Assembly (NCBI GenBank): GCA_041159865.1
Contig: JBEAXK010000096.1
Location: forward strand, 1 to 54,804
Length of the DNA stretch: 54,804 nucleotides
Direction of reading: 5' to 3'
DNA from: BJGN01 sp041159865
Lineage (GTDB): Bacteria > Bacteroidota > Bacteroidia > Chitinophagales > Saprospiraceae
Shown here: positions 1-10,200 of the stretch, piece after piece
Position numbering within the stretch: position 1 is the first letter of the stretch
Layout of the letters: each line of letters opens with the position of its first letter
Notes under the pieces: generated by a model
Told to the model about the DNA's origin: nothing
The model's input: only the letters and a program-made list of their open reading frames with translations
Databases searched by the model: none
Program-made: the position numbers and the translations under genes

Positions 1-170
1 GAATAAGCAGCATTTACACCATCATTTATTCCTGCAGGTGTATTCAAATAATCATTGCCTATGGCTGATATAACATCTTCTTGCAGTAAATCACCGCAGG
101 ATGTAGTTGAGAGTAGGAATATGAGAAAAACTCCTACTGAAAATTTATTTTTTATACTTGTTGTTTTCAT
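1..170 (-). CDS. SusD/RagB-type nutrient-binding lipoprotein, N-terminus only
   Basis: Only the first 56 codons lie in the window; the gene runs off the left edge. The protein starts MKTTSIKNKF, has a hydrophobic stretch and a lipobox-like STTSC, then GDLLQEDV and a segment around YLNTPAGINDG that resembles the start of mature SusD proteins. SusD-like lipoproteins sit on the outer surface of the outer membrane and form the lid of the SusC transporter. The start lies 24 bases after the susC stop on the same strand, the standard susC-susD order, so the two are almost certainly co-transcribed. The substrate cannot be read from this fragment. Confidence 0.85.
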   Translation of the reverse strand, partial: MKTTSIKNKFSVGVFLIFLLSTTSCGDLLQEDVISAIGNDYLNTPAGINDGVNAAY

Positions 171-193
171 AATATTCAATATAGATTTTAAAA

Positions 194-3100
194 TTAGAAT
201 TTGGCATTAAGTCCAATGGTTATGGTTCGAATGGCAGGACTGACAGATCCTGATACTTCTCCACCACCAACACCTTGCTCTCCGTCAGCCCAGGTTTCAG
301 GGTCTACACCTTGATATTTGGTGATATATTGGGAGAAAATGAAAGGTTGCTGTATGCTGGAGAAAATGCGAAGACTTTCCATTTTTAATTTTGCAGAGGC
401 AGCTTTTGGTAAAGTATAACCAATGTTAATATTTCTAACTTTTATAAATGAGCCATCAAAATAAGCTAAGGAATTATCATATTTTGGAAATTCCTGTGTA
501 ACCACTGGTTGTGGGAAAGCATTGGTTGGGTTACTAGGTGTCCAGTAATCAACAGCAATATTATTGTATCGTCCAGCAAGTTTGTTTTGATCCAAATGAT
601 AACGACTGCGAATCATTTGTCCAATCCTCGCGAAAATGAAGAAAGAAAAATCAATTCCTTTGTAGGAAAAGCGATTGGTTAATCCAGCTGCAAAATCAGG
701 GACAGCTGAGCCTAAAATCTGACGATCACTAGCGTTGATTCTGCCATCTTTGTTAAAATCCTCCACTTTTATCTGACCTACTCTATCCCCAAAAATTTTG
801 GCCTGGTCTGCCTCATTCGTTTGCCAGATACCTAATTTTTTATAATCATAAAATACAGTTAATGGCTTGCCAATAAATCGACCCGCCGCAATATCATCTA
901 CTTTTCCATTGGCTAATTCTAAGATAGCTTCAGTATTTTTATTAAATATTAAGTCTGTTTCCCAGGTAAATCCACCTTTGTCAATATTTACAGTCGAAAG
1001 CGTTAATTCAACTCCTTTGTTTTGGGTAGAGCCTACATTTGTGGTGAATCCACCAAAGCCTGTTGATGTTGGAAGGGGTTGAGGCGCCAATAAATCAGTT
1101 GTGACCGTGTTATAATATTCTGCTGAACCGTTAATTCTTCCTGCAAAAAGACTAAAATCTAGTCCAATATTAGCTGTGGTTGATGTTTCCCATCGTAAAT
1201 CTGGATTACCTATGGTGTTTGGTCTATAACCATAGCCTGCTGTATTGTCATAAGCATAAGCCGTTCTTCCCAGTAACGCTTGTGTTTGATAAGGATTGAT
1301 TGCCTGATTTCCAATTGAACCATAACTTGCTCTTAGTTTTAAATTTTCAAGAAAACCTAAATCTTCCATAAAGGACTCTCTGGCAATATTCCAACCTACC
1401 GCAACAGATGGGAAAATACCAAATCTATTGTTTGTTCCGAAACGTGATGAACCGTCCGCACGAACAGTAGCTGTCAATAAATATTTTTCTCTAAAATCAT
1501 AATTAATCCTGCCCATGTAAGAAAGTAATGCCCATTCTGAAAGACTTGTTGCAGCTCCGGTAATCAAACTGGCTGACCCCAAGGAATGATATAATTGGGT
1601 TTCAGCAGGAATTCCAGAAACGCTTATACCTGAATATTCTTCTCTGTCTTTTTGAAAGGATTGTAAAGCAGTAAAATTGAAATTATGTGAATCTCCAAAT
1701 TTTTTATCAAAGGTGAGTATGTTTTCTACCGTATAGTTAAAGTTAAAGCGGTCTTCAGCACCACCAGTAGCAACACCTCCACGCTGACTTTGGGTAAATG
1801 CGCCAGTAAAACGACCTGTTCTGGTAACTGTAAAGTCAGGTCCAAAATTTACTCTATATTTTAGACCTTTAGCAATTTGCCATTCTCCATAAATACTATT
1901 AAAAATACGGTATCTTTTTCCCAAATCAATTTGCGCACCATCCACTATTTCAGCAAACGGATTTGTTCTTAGGCCGTCGGAAGTCGGAAGAAATATAAGG
2001 TTACCTGCATCGTCGTAGGGTTTTCCTAATGGATTTTCTGCTAACGCACCTCCTAGTGGATTGAAATTTTCCCCATTTCTGGCACTGTTTACAAAGAGTG
2101 TAGATAATCCAATTTTTAAACTTTTATTAATCTGATGATCTAGGTTAACTCTAAAAGTATATCGGGTAAAATCTTGTTTTTTTACTACACCAATATCCTG
2201 GAAAAAATTACCAGTAATATTGAAAGTTGTTTTATCAGAGCCACCAGAGACACCCAGTTGATGAGATTGTATCATACCATCCTGCAACATGCCATTCACG
2301 TAATCTGTGCTTCTTCCCAATTTGATACTTTCCATCTCAACAGGTTCAAAAATTTTAGCATCATCTGCCTCTGTTCCTTTTCCGAGTGGATATTGCCCAA
2401 TAGCTCTTCTTGATTCTCTTTTGTATTCTGCAAATCCAGGTCCATCAAATACTTTAATATTTCCCAAACTTTGATTCATACCTACGTACGTGTCAAACGA
2501 AACGATGGTTTTTCCTGAAGCACCTCTTCTGGTGGATATGATAACAACTCCATTTGCTCCCCTTGCACCATAAATGGCCGTTGCAGAGGCATCTTTTAGA
2601 ATCTCCATGGAAAGAATATCCTGGGGATTGATGTCATCAATGCCACCTGATAATGGAATTCCATCCACCACATAAAGCGGATTATTTGTTGCATTAAAGG
2701 AACGTCTGCCCCTAATTCGAATTTGTGGACCAGCACCAGGTTTGCTTCCTGCCTGAACTACATCAACTCCTGCAGCTCTTCCTTGAAGTGCCTGTCGTGC
2801 ATTAGTTACTGGAAGTGACATGATATCCTCTGCACTTACAGAGGATATAGCTCCCGCTAGCTGACTTTTTTTCTGTGTTCCATAACCAACAACTACAACC
2901 TCGGAAAGATTTTGAACATCTTCAGCAAGGGTAATATTTACAACGGTTTGTGAGCCGGCTGTAATTTCCTGTGAAATAAATCCCACATAACTGAATACCA
3001 AGATATCATTCCCACTTCCTATAGTGATAGAATAATCTCCATTTTCATCTGTTACGGTGCCTACTGTAGTTCCTTTTAAACTAACTGTTACTCCAATCAG

Positions 3101-3214
3101 ACCCTCTTTGTTGGCATCAGAAACGTTTCCTTTTATGGTACGTGTCTGGGCAACTAAAAGCTGTAAAGGAAGCAGCAGGAATAAAAAACCAAATAATAAA
3201 TAGTGTTTTTTCAT
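194..3214 (-). CDS. SusC/RagA-family TonB-linked outer-membrane transporter
   Basis: A 1006-residue TonB-dependent importer of glycan or other oligomers. Residues 1-22 are a signal peptide ending LLVAQ. A carboxypeptidase-regulatory-like beta domain follows (about 25-110, with GTTVGTVTDENGDY), then the plug domain with the SusC signatures EVVVVGYGTQKK, NPLYVVDGIP and ASATAIYGARGANGVVIIST, and then the beta barrel to a terminal phenylalanine (GLNAKF). There is no STN anti-sigma signalling domain, so control through an ECF sigma/anti-sigma pair is unlikely. It is the upstream partner of the SusD fragment. The divergent neighbours uxaC and following, plus an operator-like palindrome between them, suggest a uronate-containing substrate, but that is inference. 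Length and motifs are normal for the family. Confidence 0.97.
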   Translation of the reverse strand: MKKHYLLFGFLFLLLPLQLLVAQTRTIKGNVSDANKEGLIGVTVSLKGTTVGTVTDENGDYSITIGSGNDILVFSYVGFISQEITAGSQTVVNITLAEDVQNLSEVVVVGYGTQKKSQLAGAISSVSAEDIMSLPVTNARQALQGRAAGVDVVQAGSKPGAGPQIRIRGRRSFNATNNPLYVVDGIPLSGGIDDINPQDILSMEILKDASATAIYGARGANGVVIISTRRGASGKTIVSFDTYVGMNQSLGNIKVFDGPGFAEYKRESRRAIGQYPLGKGTEADDAKIFEPVEMESIKLGRSTDYVNGMLQDGMIQSHQLGVSGGSDKTTFNITGNFFQDIGVVKKQDFTRYTFRVNLDHQINKSLKIGLSTLFVNSARNGENFNPLGGALAENPLGKPYDDAGNLIFLPTSDGLRTNPFAEIVDGAQIDLGKRYRIFNSIYGEWQIAKGLKYRVNFGPDFTVTRTGRFTGAFTQSQRGGVATGGAEDRFNFNYTVENILTFDKKFGDSHNFNFTALQSFQKDREEYSGISVSGIPAETQLYHSLGSASLITGAATSLSEWALLSYMGRINYDFREKYLLTATVRADGSSRFGTNNRFGIFPSVAVGWNIARESFMEDLGFLENLKLRASYGSIGNQAINPYQTQALLGRTAYAYDNTAGYGYRPNTIGNPDLRWETSTTANIGLDFSLFAGRINGSAEYYNTVTTDLLAPQPLPTSTGFGGFTTNVGSTQNKGVELTLSTVNIDKGGFTWETDLIFNKNTEAILELANGKVDDIAAGRFIGKPLTVFYDYKKLGIWQTNEADQAKIFGDRVGQIKVEDFNKDGRINASDRQILGSAVPDFAAGLTNRFSYKGIDFSFFIFARIGQMIRSRYHLDQNKLAGRYNNIAVDYWTPSNPTNAFPQPVVTQEFPKYDNSLAYFDGSFIKVRNINIGYTLPKAASAKLKMESLRIFSSIQQPFIFSQYITKYQGVDPETWADGEQGVGGGEVSGSVSPAIRTITIGLNAKF

Positions 3215-3286
3215 AATTGTACATTTTAATTTTATACAAATTAAAATAATAAAAATAAATCGTTTGTTTTTTGAATAATTAAATTT

Positions 3287-3302
3287 ACGAAAACGTTTGC
3301 GT
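3287..3302. promoter_or_regulatory. LacI-family-type operator in the susC/uxaC divergent gap
   Basis: The 16-base site ACGAAAACGTTTGCGT is a near-perfect palindrome with a central CG (only one symmetric pair fails). It matches the general form of LacI/PurR-family operators, ACGxAAACGTTTxCGT. It lies 73 bases upstream of the susC start and 94 bases upstream of uxaC, so one regulator could control both directions. No LacI-family gene is in the window, so the cognate regulator is unknown. Confidence 0.55.
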
Positions 3303-3395
3303 TTAAAAAAAGCTATTTGTTTGATTGTTATTCCAGATTATAAACTTATCTTTTGATTCATATTTTATTTACTCGTCTAATAACTAACCTTTTTT

Positions 3396-4808
3396 ATGGC
3401 TTCACCCTCTTTTTTACACGAAAATTTCTTGTTACAAACAAAAACAGCGGCTGTTCTTTATCATGACTATGCTAAAGATATGCCTATAATAGATTACCAC
3501 AATCATTTGCCTCCTCAGCAAATTGCTGAAAATCATTCTTTCGAAAATATTTCAAAAATCTGGTTGTACGGCGATCATTATAAATGGCGGGCTATGCGGA
3601 TAAACGGAGCAGATGAATCTTATTGCACAGGCGATAAAAGTGATTTTGAAAAATTTGAAAAATGGGCAGAAACCGTTCCTTATACTTGGAGAAATCCGCT
3701 GTTTCATTGGACAGCCTTAGAAATGAAAAGATATTTTGGTGTAGATACCTTATTAAACAAGGAAACTGCAGCATCTATATATGTTCAATGTAACGAATTA
3801 CTTCAAACGCCTGAATTTAAAGTCAGACCTTTATTAACTAATATGAAGGTAAAAGCAGTTTGCACCACCGACGATCCATTAGATTCTCTTGAATTTCACC
3901 AGGCGATGAAAATGGAGGGGAACGGACCTCTAAAAATGTTGCCCGCATTCAGACCCGATAAATTTATTTTGATTAAAAATTCGAATTTCGCCTCTTTTGT
4001 CAGAAAACTTGCTGATTTAACTTCTATTTCCATTTTTAATTACGATGATCTTGTACAAGCGTTGTCTCAACGGGCTGATTTTTTCGCTTCCCTTGGTTGT
4101 CAACTTGCTGACCATGGATTGGAATACATCTGTGCCGAAAATTATTCAGCCTCAGAGGTAAATCGCATTTTTAAAAAAGCACTTAATGGGGAATCAGTTT
4201 CTCAGGAAGAAGCGCATATTTATATGTCCTCAATCCTATTTGATTTAGGTTGCCTTTATCATAAACAAGGTTGGATTCAGCAATTCCATATTGGAGCTAT
4301 GCGCAATAATAATCTGAGAGCCCTTAGAAATTTAGGCCCTGATACCGGATGGGATTCGATTGGTGACTGGTCTCAGGCAAGTACTTTGTCAAAATTTTTA
4401 GCGCGCTTAGATGAGGAAGACCAATTGACAAAAACTATTATCTATAATTTGAATCCAGCGGATAATGCGGTGATGGCATCTATGATTGGGAATTTTAATG
4501 ATGGAAGCGTGGCAGGTAAAATTCAGTATGGATCAGGATGGTGGTTTTTAGATCAAAAAGATGGTATGGAGCAACAGATGAATACGCTGTCAAATATGGG
4601 ACTCCTTAGTAAATTTGTAGGAATGCTTACTGATTCCAGAAGTTTTCTCTCCTTTCCCCGACATGAATATTTTAGAAGAATATTGTGTAATATTTTTGGA
4701 AATGAAATAGAAAATGGGGAACTCCCCACAGATTTACCCTGGGCTGGAAAAATTATTCAGGATATTTGTTACCATAATATTCGTGAATATTTAGGCTGGG
4801 AAAAATAA
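3396..4808 (+). CDS. uxaC: Glucuronate (uronate) isomerase
   Basis: UxaC interconverts D-glucuronate and D-fructuronate (also D-galacturonate and D-tagaturonate), the first intracellular step of hexuronate catabolism (EC 5.3.1.12). The 470-residue length is typical. Family marks are visible: DYHNHLPP with the metal-type HxH at His35/His37, MRINGADE, CTTDDPLDSLEFH, and HIGAMRNNN in the second half. It belongs to the amidohydrolase-like fold and acts in the cytoplasm; there is no signal peptide. It heads a plus-strand run with DUF6807, an oxidoreductase and a DUF1080 protein, separated by gaps of 24-33 bases, and diverges from susC across an operator-like site. The downstream uxaB/uxuA/kdgK/kdgA genes of the classical route are not in this window. 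Confidence 0.95.
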   Translation: MASPSFLHENFLLQTKTAAVLYHDYAKDMPIIDYHNHLPPQQIAENHSFENISKIWLYGDHYKWRAMRINGADESYCTGDKSDFEKFEKWAETVPYTWRNPLFHWTALEMKRYFGVDTLLNKETAASIYVQCNELLQTPEFKVRPLLTNMKVKAVCTTDDPLDSLEFHQAMKMEGNGPLKMLPAFRPDKFILIKNSNFASFVRKLADLTSISIFNYDDLVQALSQRADFFASLGCQLADHGLEYICAENYSASEVNRIFKKALNGESVSQEEAHIYMSSILFDLGCLYHKQGWIQQFHIGAMRNNNLRALRNLGPDTGWDSIGDWSQASTLSKFLARLDEEDQLTKTIIYNLNPADNAVMASMIGNFNDGSVAGKIQYGSGWWFLDQKDGMEQQMNTLSNMGLLSKFVGMLTDSRSFLSFPRHEYFRRILCNIFGNEIENGELPTDLPWAGKIIQDICYHNIREYLGWEK

Positions 4809-4832
4809 TATGAACTTTCAAAATATATCCAG

Positions 4833-5882
4833 ATGAATCATTTAAATGTTTTTGTACTTTTTGTTTCTTTCATTTCACCATTTATGTCGATTGGCCAAAA
4901 TAATGGGGTAACTTTTACAACCCTTGGTAACAATGATATTGAAGTAAAAATAAACGGCAAGTTATTTACACAATATTATATTTCTAAAAATGAGGAGGTT
5001 AAAAAACCTGTGCTTTATCCATTAATAACCGCAGACGGGCAGTTACTCACTCGCGGATATCCCGTTGCTCCAAGAGCTGGGGAAAGAATTGATCATCCTC
5101 ATCATATTGGCCTTTGGTTAAACTATGGCAAAGTTAATGGTATCGATTACTGGAATAATTCCAGAGAGATATTAACAACTGGTGACCCCAAAAATTTTGG
5201 TCTTGTAAAACATCAAGAGGTTATAAAGGTGAAACCTGGAAAAGAAAAAGGCGAACTTGCTATTCGTGCAGGCTGGTTTGAAGCAGATGGTAAAGGAAAG
5301 GAGGTGTTGCAGGAAAATACAACTTTTATCTTCGGTACTCACCCTTTAGGTAGATATATTGATCGAATTACAACGCTAAAAGCCTTGGTGGATTCCGTTT
5401 ATTTTAAAGATGATAAAGAGGGTATGATTGCTATCAGAGTGGCTCGGGAACTGGAACATCCTTCCAATAAACCTGAAATATTTACTGATGCACAAGGCAA
5501 GGAAACCAATGTGCCTAAATTGGATAATACCGGCGTTACTGGTGAATATTTAAGTAGTGAAGGGGTGAAAGGTGAAGATGTATGGAGTACCAGAGCAAAA
5601 TGGATGCGCCTTGGAGGAGAGATAAAGGATAAACCTGTTTCTATTACCATTTTAGATCATCCTAAAAATGTTAGCTATCCCACTTATTGGCATGCACGGG
5701 GTTATGGTCTTTTCTCAGCTAATCCATTGGGCGCCAATATTTTCAGTAAAGGTAAAGAGTCTTTAAATCTCACCTTAAAAAAAGGTCAAGAAGTCACTTT
5801 CCGTTATAGGATTCTTATATCTGACAGTCTTCCCGATGCTGCAATTTTAGATAAAGAGGCTGCTGATTTTGGAAAAAAATAG
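4833..5882 (+). CDS. Secreted DUF6807 (PmoA-like) family protein
   Basis: A 349-residue protein with an N-terminal signal peptide ending near MSIGQ, so probably periplasmic. The body has the DUF6807 features TRGYPVAPRAGERIDHPHHIGLWLNYG near residue 80 (a His-rich DHPHHIG motif) and a C-terminal ILDHPKNVSYPTYWHARGYG. The family has no firmly assigned reaction that I know; it occurs beside Gfo/Idh/MocA oxidoreductases and DUF1080 hydrolases in Bacteroidota and Planctomycetes. The conserved His/Asp/Trp cluster looks like an active or carbohydrate-binding site. An ATG at 4810 reads into a stop after eight codons, so 4833 is the start. The gene lies 24 bases after uxaC and 27 before the next gene. 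Confidence 0.85.
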   Translation: MNHLNVFVLFVSFISPFMSIGQNNGVTFTTLGNNDIEVKINGKLFTQYYISKNEEVKKPVLYPLITADGQLLTRGYPVAPRAGERIDHPHHIGLWLNYGKVNGIDYWNNSREILTTGDPKNFGLVKHQEVIKVKPGKEKGELAIRAGWFEADGKGKEVLQENTTFIFGTHPLGRYIDRITTLKALVDSVYFKDDKEGMIAIRVARELEHPSNKPEIFTDAQGKETNVPKLDNTGVTGEYLSSEGVKGEDVWSTRAKWMRLGGEIKDKPVSITILDHPKNVSYPTYWHARGYGLFSANPLGANIFSKGKESLNLTLKKGQEVTFRYRILISDSLPDAAILDKEAADFGKK

Positions 5883-5909
5883 TATATTCACCTTACAATC
5901 GTTGATATT

Positions 5910-7181
5910 ATGAATGAAAAAAAATCGGTAGCCAGGAGAAATTTTTTAAAATATACTTCGGCTTCTTTAGCTGCATTTACGATCGTCCCACGATCTGTAT
6001 TGGGTGGAAAAGGCTACACAGCACCTAGTGATCAACTAACAAAAGGTATCATTGGGGTAGGTGGAATGGGTTTAGGTCATTTCGATTATGAAGGAACTAA
6101 ACTTTTAGCTGTATGTGATGTCGATAAAAATCATCTGCAAAGAGCCTCTGATATGGCTGGTCCAGATGTAAGTACCTATAGTGATTTTAGAGAGCTACTA
6201 GCCAGACCTGATATTGACGTGGTTCATATTGCCACGCCACCCCATTGGCATGGATTAATGGCTATTGCCGCTGCTGAAGCAGGCAAAGATATATGGTGCG
6301 AAAAACCAATGACCAGAACCATTGGAGAGGGCATTAAAGTTGTTGAGGCCGTGCAAAGACATGGTCGTATGTTCAGACTCAATACTTGGTTTCGGTTTAA
6401 GGATACTTTCTATGGATTGGGAACGGATGTTAAGCCACTCAAAAAAGTCATTGAAAGTGGGGTTTTAGGATGGCCATTAAAAGTAACTGTAAGTGGAATA
6501 ACAGGTTATAACTGGAAATTTTTCTGGAGTGGTAAAACGAATCTTAAACCAATGCCAGTGCCAGAATCTCTCGATTATGATGCTTGGCTTGGACCAGCTC
6601 CCTATAAACCCTATAACCCTGAAAGAGTGCACTCTGTATTTCGTGGTTACTGGGATTATGATGGTGGCGGATTGGGTGATATGGGTCAACATTATCTCGA
6701 TCCCGTTCAATATTTATTGGGAAAAGACCATACTACCCCAGTGCGGGTGGAGGTTGATGCTCCCCAGCAGGATGCGGATGCCGTAGGTTCCTGGAGACGG
6801 GTTACTTACACTTATGCTGATGGGTGTCAGGTAATTTTAGACGGCGAAAATAAAGACAAAGATGCCGCATATATAGAAGGTCCTTATGGAAAAATTTATA
6901 AAGGTTTTAAGTCCGATATACCAAATCTTAAAGGTTTAATTGACACCTTACCTGACCCTGAACCTCAAATTGGGCTATTTTCTGAAAGTGTTCGCACCAG
7001 ACAGAAATTTGCTTTAAACGAGATGAATGGTCACCGTTCAGCTACTCTGGTAAATATGGGTATTATTGCAGTTCGTTTAGGCAGAACACTTCATTTTGAT
7101 CCTGTTTCTCAATCATTTATTAATGATGATGAAGCAAATCGATTGGTTTGGCAACCTATGAGAGGATCCTGGAGTATTTAA
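5910..7181 (+). CDS. Tat-signal Gfo/Idh/MocA-family oxidoreductase
   Basis: A 423-residue NAD(P)-dependent sugar oxidoreductase of the Gfo/Idh/MocA family. The N-terminus carries a Tat-like leader (RR at 9-10, ARRNFLKYTS, then a hydrophobic stretch), so it is probably exported folded with its cofactor. The Rossmann motif GVGGMG is at 49-54, the family EKP motif at 131-133, and a GDMGQHYLD segment near residue 258 supplies the usual catalytic His region. Members of this family oxidise sugars or glycosides at C3, and some (GH109 type) use NAD as a tightly bound cofactor for glycoside cleavage. Position between a DUF6807 protein and a DUF1080 protein suggests it makes a 3-keto glycoside; the substrate is not known. 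Confidence 0.9.
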   Translation: MNEKKSVARRNFLKYTSASLAAFTIVPRSVLGGKGYTAPSDQLTKGIIGVGGMGLGHFDYEGTKLLAVCDVDKNHLQRASDMAGPDVSTYSDFRELLARPDIDVVHIATPPHWHGLMAIAAAEAGKDIWCEKPMTRTIGEGIKVVEAVQRHGRMFRLNTWFRFKDTFYGLGTDVKPLKKVIESGVLGWPLKVTVSGITGYNWKFFWSGKTNLKPMPVPESLDYDAWLGPAPYKPYNPERVHSVFRGYWDYDGGGLGDMGQHYLDPVQYLLGKDHTTPVRVEVDAPQQDADAVGSWRRVTYTYADGCQVILDGENKDKDAAYIEGPYGKIYKGFKSDIPNLKGLIDTLPDPEPQIGLFSESVRTRQKFALNEMNGHRSATLVNMGIIAVRLGRTLHFDPVSQSFINDDEANRLVWQPMRGSWSI

Positions 7182-7214
7182 TTTAATAGGTAGAAACCTT
7201 ATAATGATTTAATT

Positions 7215-10200
7215 ATGATTCGCAATCTTTTTTATATTAGCCTTTTAGGGTCTTTTTTATTGCCAACTTTGGGTTTTGGTCAACGTACTTTACAAACTCA
7301 AATGGCAGATATTTTGAATGAAATTCCTGCACGTGACGGAAATCAACGAAATAGACTAGCCAAAGAAATGACAGAAATGGGCGCTGTAGGGCTCGATTTG
7401 TTCACTGCAGGTGTTAATGCTGCTGAGATTGGCAACGATACCAGAGTTCGTGCTGCTTTAAATGGCTTGGTATGGTATGTTGGTCAGGATGGAAACGAAG
7501 CTGCCAGGCAGTTAGTGGAAAAGGCATTTATTCGTGCATTAAATGCTACAAAGGAATCAACTGTTCAAGCCTATTTTTTGCATCACCTTTCTTTTATTGG
7601 CGGTAAAGAGATTGTTCCTGCTTTAGAACCTTTTCTCACTTCTGAAACAATGTCAGATTATGCTGTTCAAACGCTCATAGCTATTAGATCGGAAGAGGCA
7701 CATGATGCATTGCTTCGTGCCTTTGCAAAAAGTACAGGGAATAAAAAATTACCCGTATTAAAAGGTATAGCAGCCTACAGTAATGCTAAAAGTCTTGATA
7801 TTTTACATGCTGTGATTCAAAATGAGACAGCAGCTGATTTACGCAAAATTGCCTTAGCTGGTATTGCAAAGGCAGGTCAGCCTTCTTCTGAAAAAATAAT
7901 GAAAACAGCAGCTACTTCTGTCTTTTATAAATACGAACCTTCAGAAACCATGCGTTCCTGGATTAATTACCTTGACCAGCTTGCTAAAAATAATTATTGG
8001 TCCATTGCAGAGAAAAATGCCAGATTTTTAGTCAAAAATAATGCAAATACATCTGCATATACTTATTCTCTTGCAGCGCTTCGTCTACTTGTAACCTATG
8101 ATGGAATGAATGCCATAGATGAGGTGATTCAAGCGCTCAATCATGCCAATGCTGATTATCGGGCTGCAGCACTTGCCCTTGCATTGGAAAATAAAGATGT
8201 GGCTGGATTAAGAAAAATTCTTGAAAAGGCAGTTTCACTATCTCCCGCTGTAAATATTCAACTTTTGGATTACGTCGGACGACTAAAAAATCCAATTGCC
8301 ATTCCGTTTGTTGAATCGCAATTGAAAGCAACTGAAAATGAAAATAGATTGGCTGCTATTAAAGCTCTCATGTCAATTAAAGGCAAAGAAGGGGTTTCAA
8401 CACTACTTTCCTATGCTTCAAATATAAGTGCTTCTGAAATTACAGATGTTTCAGCCCTTTTAAAGTCCTGGATTAGTTCCAGAGAAGTACCTGCCATCAT
8501 TTCATCTTTGAATAAGGCGGGTAATAGTGGTAAAATTGTCTTTTTGGAAACACTCGCATCGAGAAATGCGACCATTGCTTTTAATGATGTTATGGGTTAC
8601 ACAAGTTCGACGGATAAAGCCATTTCTATAGCTGCTTTCAAAGCCTTATCAGGAACCAGCTCTGCAAATTCTATCGATGTGCTATTAGAAAAATTATCAT
8701 CAGCGACAGATGAGCAAATCATAAAATCACTTCAAGATGCGGTTGTATCAATTAAATCAAATAAAACGGTTGAAAAATTAAGGGAAGTATGGACTAAGTT
8801 TCCTGAAAATCAGAAAAAATATTTGGGTGCCTTTGCGCCAATTTCTGACCCTTCTTTACTTGATTTAGTAGCTACTGCTTATAAAAGTAGTCAAGCCGAT
8901 TTAAAAAACGCCGCTTTTCAGGCCTTGACAAAATGGGAGAATGAAGCAGCAACTTCTCTGCTTTTACCGGTTATCATGGCAAATGATGCGGAAAAATCTG
9001 GGGTGGCTTTTCGGGCTTTTGTAAAACAGATTGGTTCTTCAACTTTAAGCACAGAAAGGAAAGTTTTATCCTTGCGGAAATTAATCCCGTACACCAATGA
9101 CGATGCTGGATTAAAAAGGCTGATTATTAATCAACTGGCAAATAATAAATCTTTTTTATCCTTTATTACTGTTGCTAAATTTTTAGAAGATGCTAAGGTT
9201 CAGCAAGCTGCAGCACAGGCATGTACGGATATTGCTTTACCTGAATCGGGTGGTAAAGCCGGGCTTTACGGTGCTACAGTAAGACCGGTTTTAGAAAAAT
9301 GTATGTCTATTTTAAGTGGTGCAGAAAGTGATTATACCAGAGAAAATATTAGAACATGGTTAGCTCAAATGCCAGCTAATGAGGGATTTGTTTCTATGTT
9401 TAATGGGAAAGATCTTTCAGGTTGGCAAGGCCTTGTGGAAAATCCTATTGCTCGTGCTGCAATGAATCCTGAGGTATTAAAAGCAAAACAAAATGAAGCT
9501 AACGCTAAATTACCTCTCAACTGGACAGTTGTTAATGGCGAAATAAGATTTACTGGAACAGGATATGAAAATCTTTGCTCTATTAAAGATTATGCCGATT
9601 TTGAAATGTGGGTGGATTGGAGGATTTCTAAAAATGGAGATAGTGGCATTTATCTGAGAGGAACCCCACAAGTTCAGATTTGGGATACCACCCGCGTTGA
9701 TGTTGGAGCAAATGTTGGTTCAGGAGGTCTTTATAATAATAAAAATAATCCTTCTAAGCCCTTAAAATTAATGGATAACGCTATTGGGGATTGGAATACT
9801 TTTTTCATCAGAATGGTAGGTGAAAAAGTAACCGTTTATTTAAATGGAGAATTGGTTGTGGACAATGTTACGCTAGAAAATTACTGGGATAGAAAATTAC
9901 CTATTTTTCCTGTTGGACCTATAGAACTTCAGGCTCATGGTACCGATTTGGCATTCCGGGATGTATATGTGAGAGAGTTAAAAAGTAATCAGATTAGTTT
10001 GACTCCGGAAGAAGAAACCAATGGTTTTGTATCTTTATTCAACGGTAAAGATCTAACTGGATGGGTAGGTAATATGACCGATTATAAAGTAGTAGATCAA
10101 ACGATTCTCATAGACCCTACAGCTGGTGGAAAAGGAAATTTATATACAGAAAAGGAATATGATGATTTCATTTTCCGTTTCGATTTCCAGCTTACTCCTG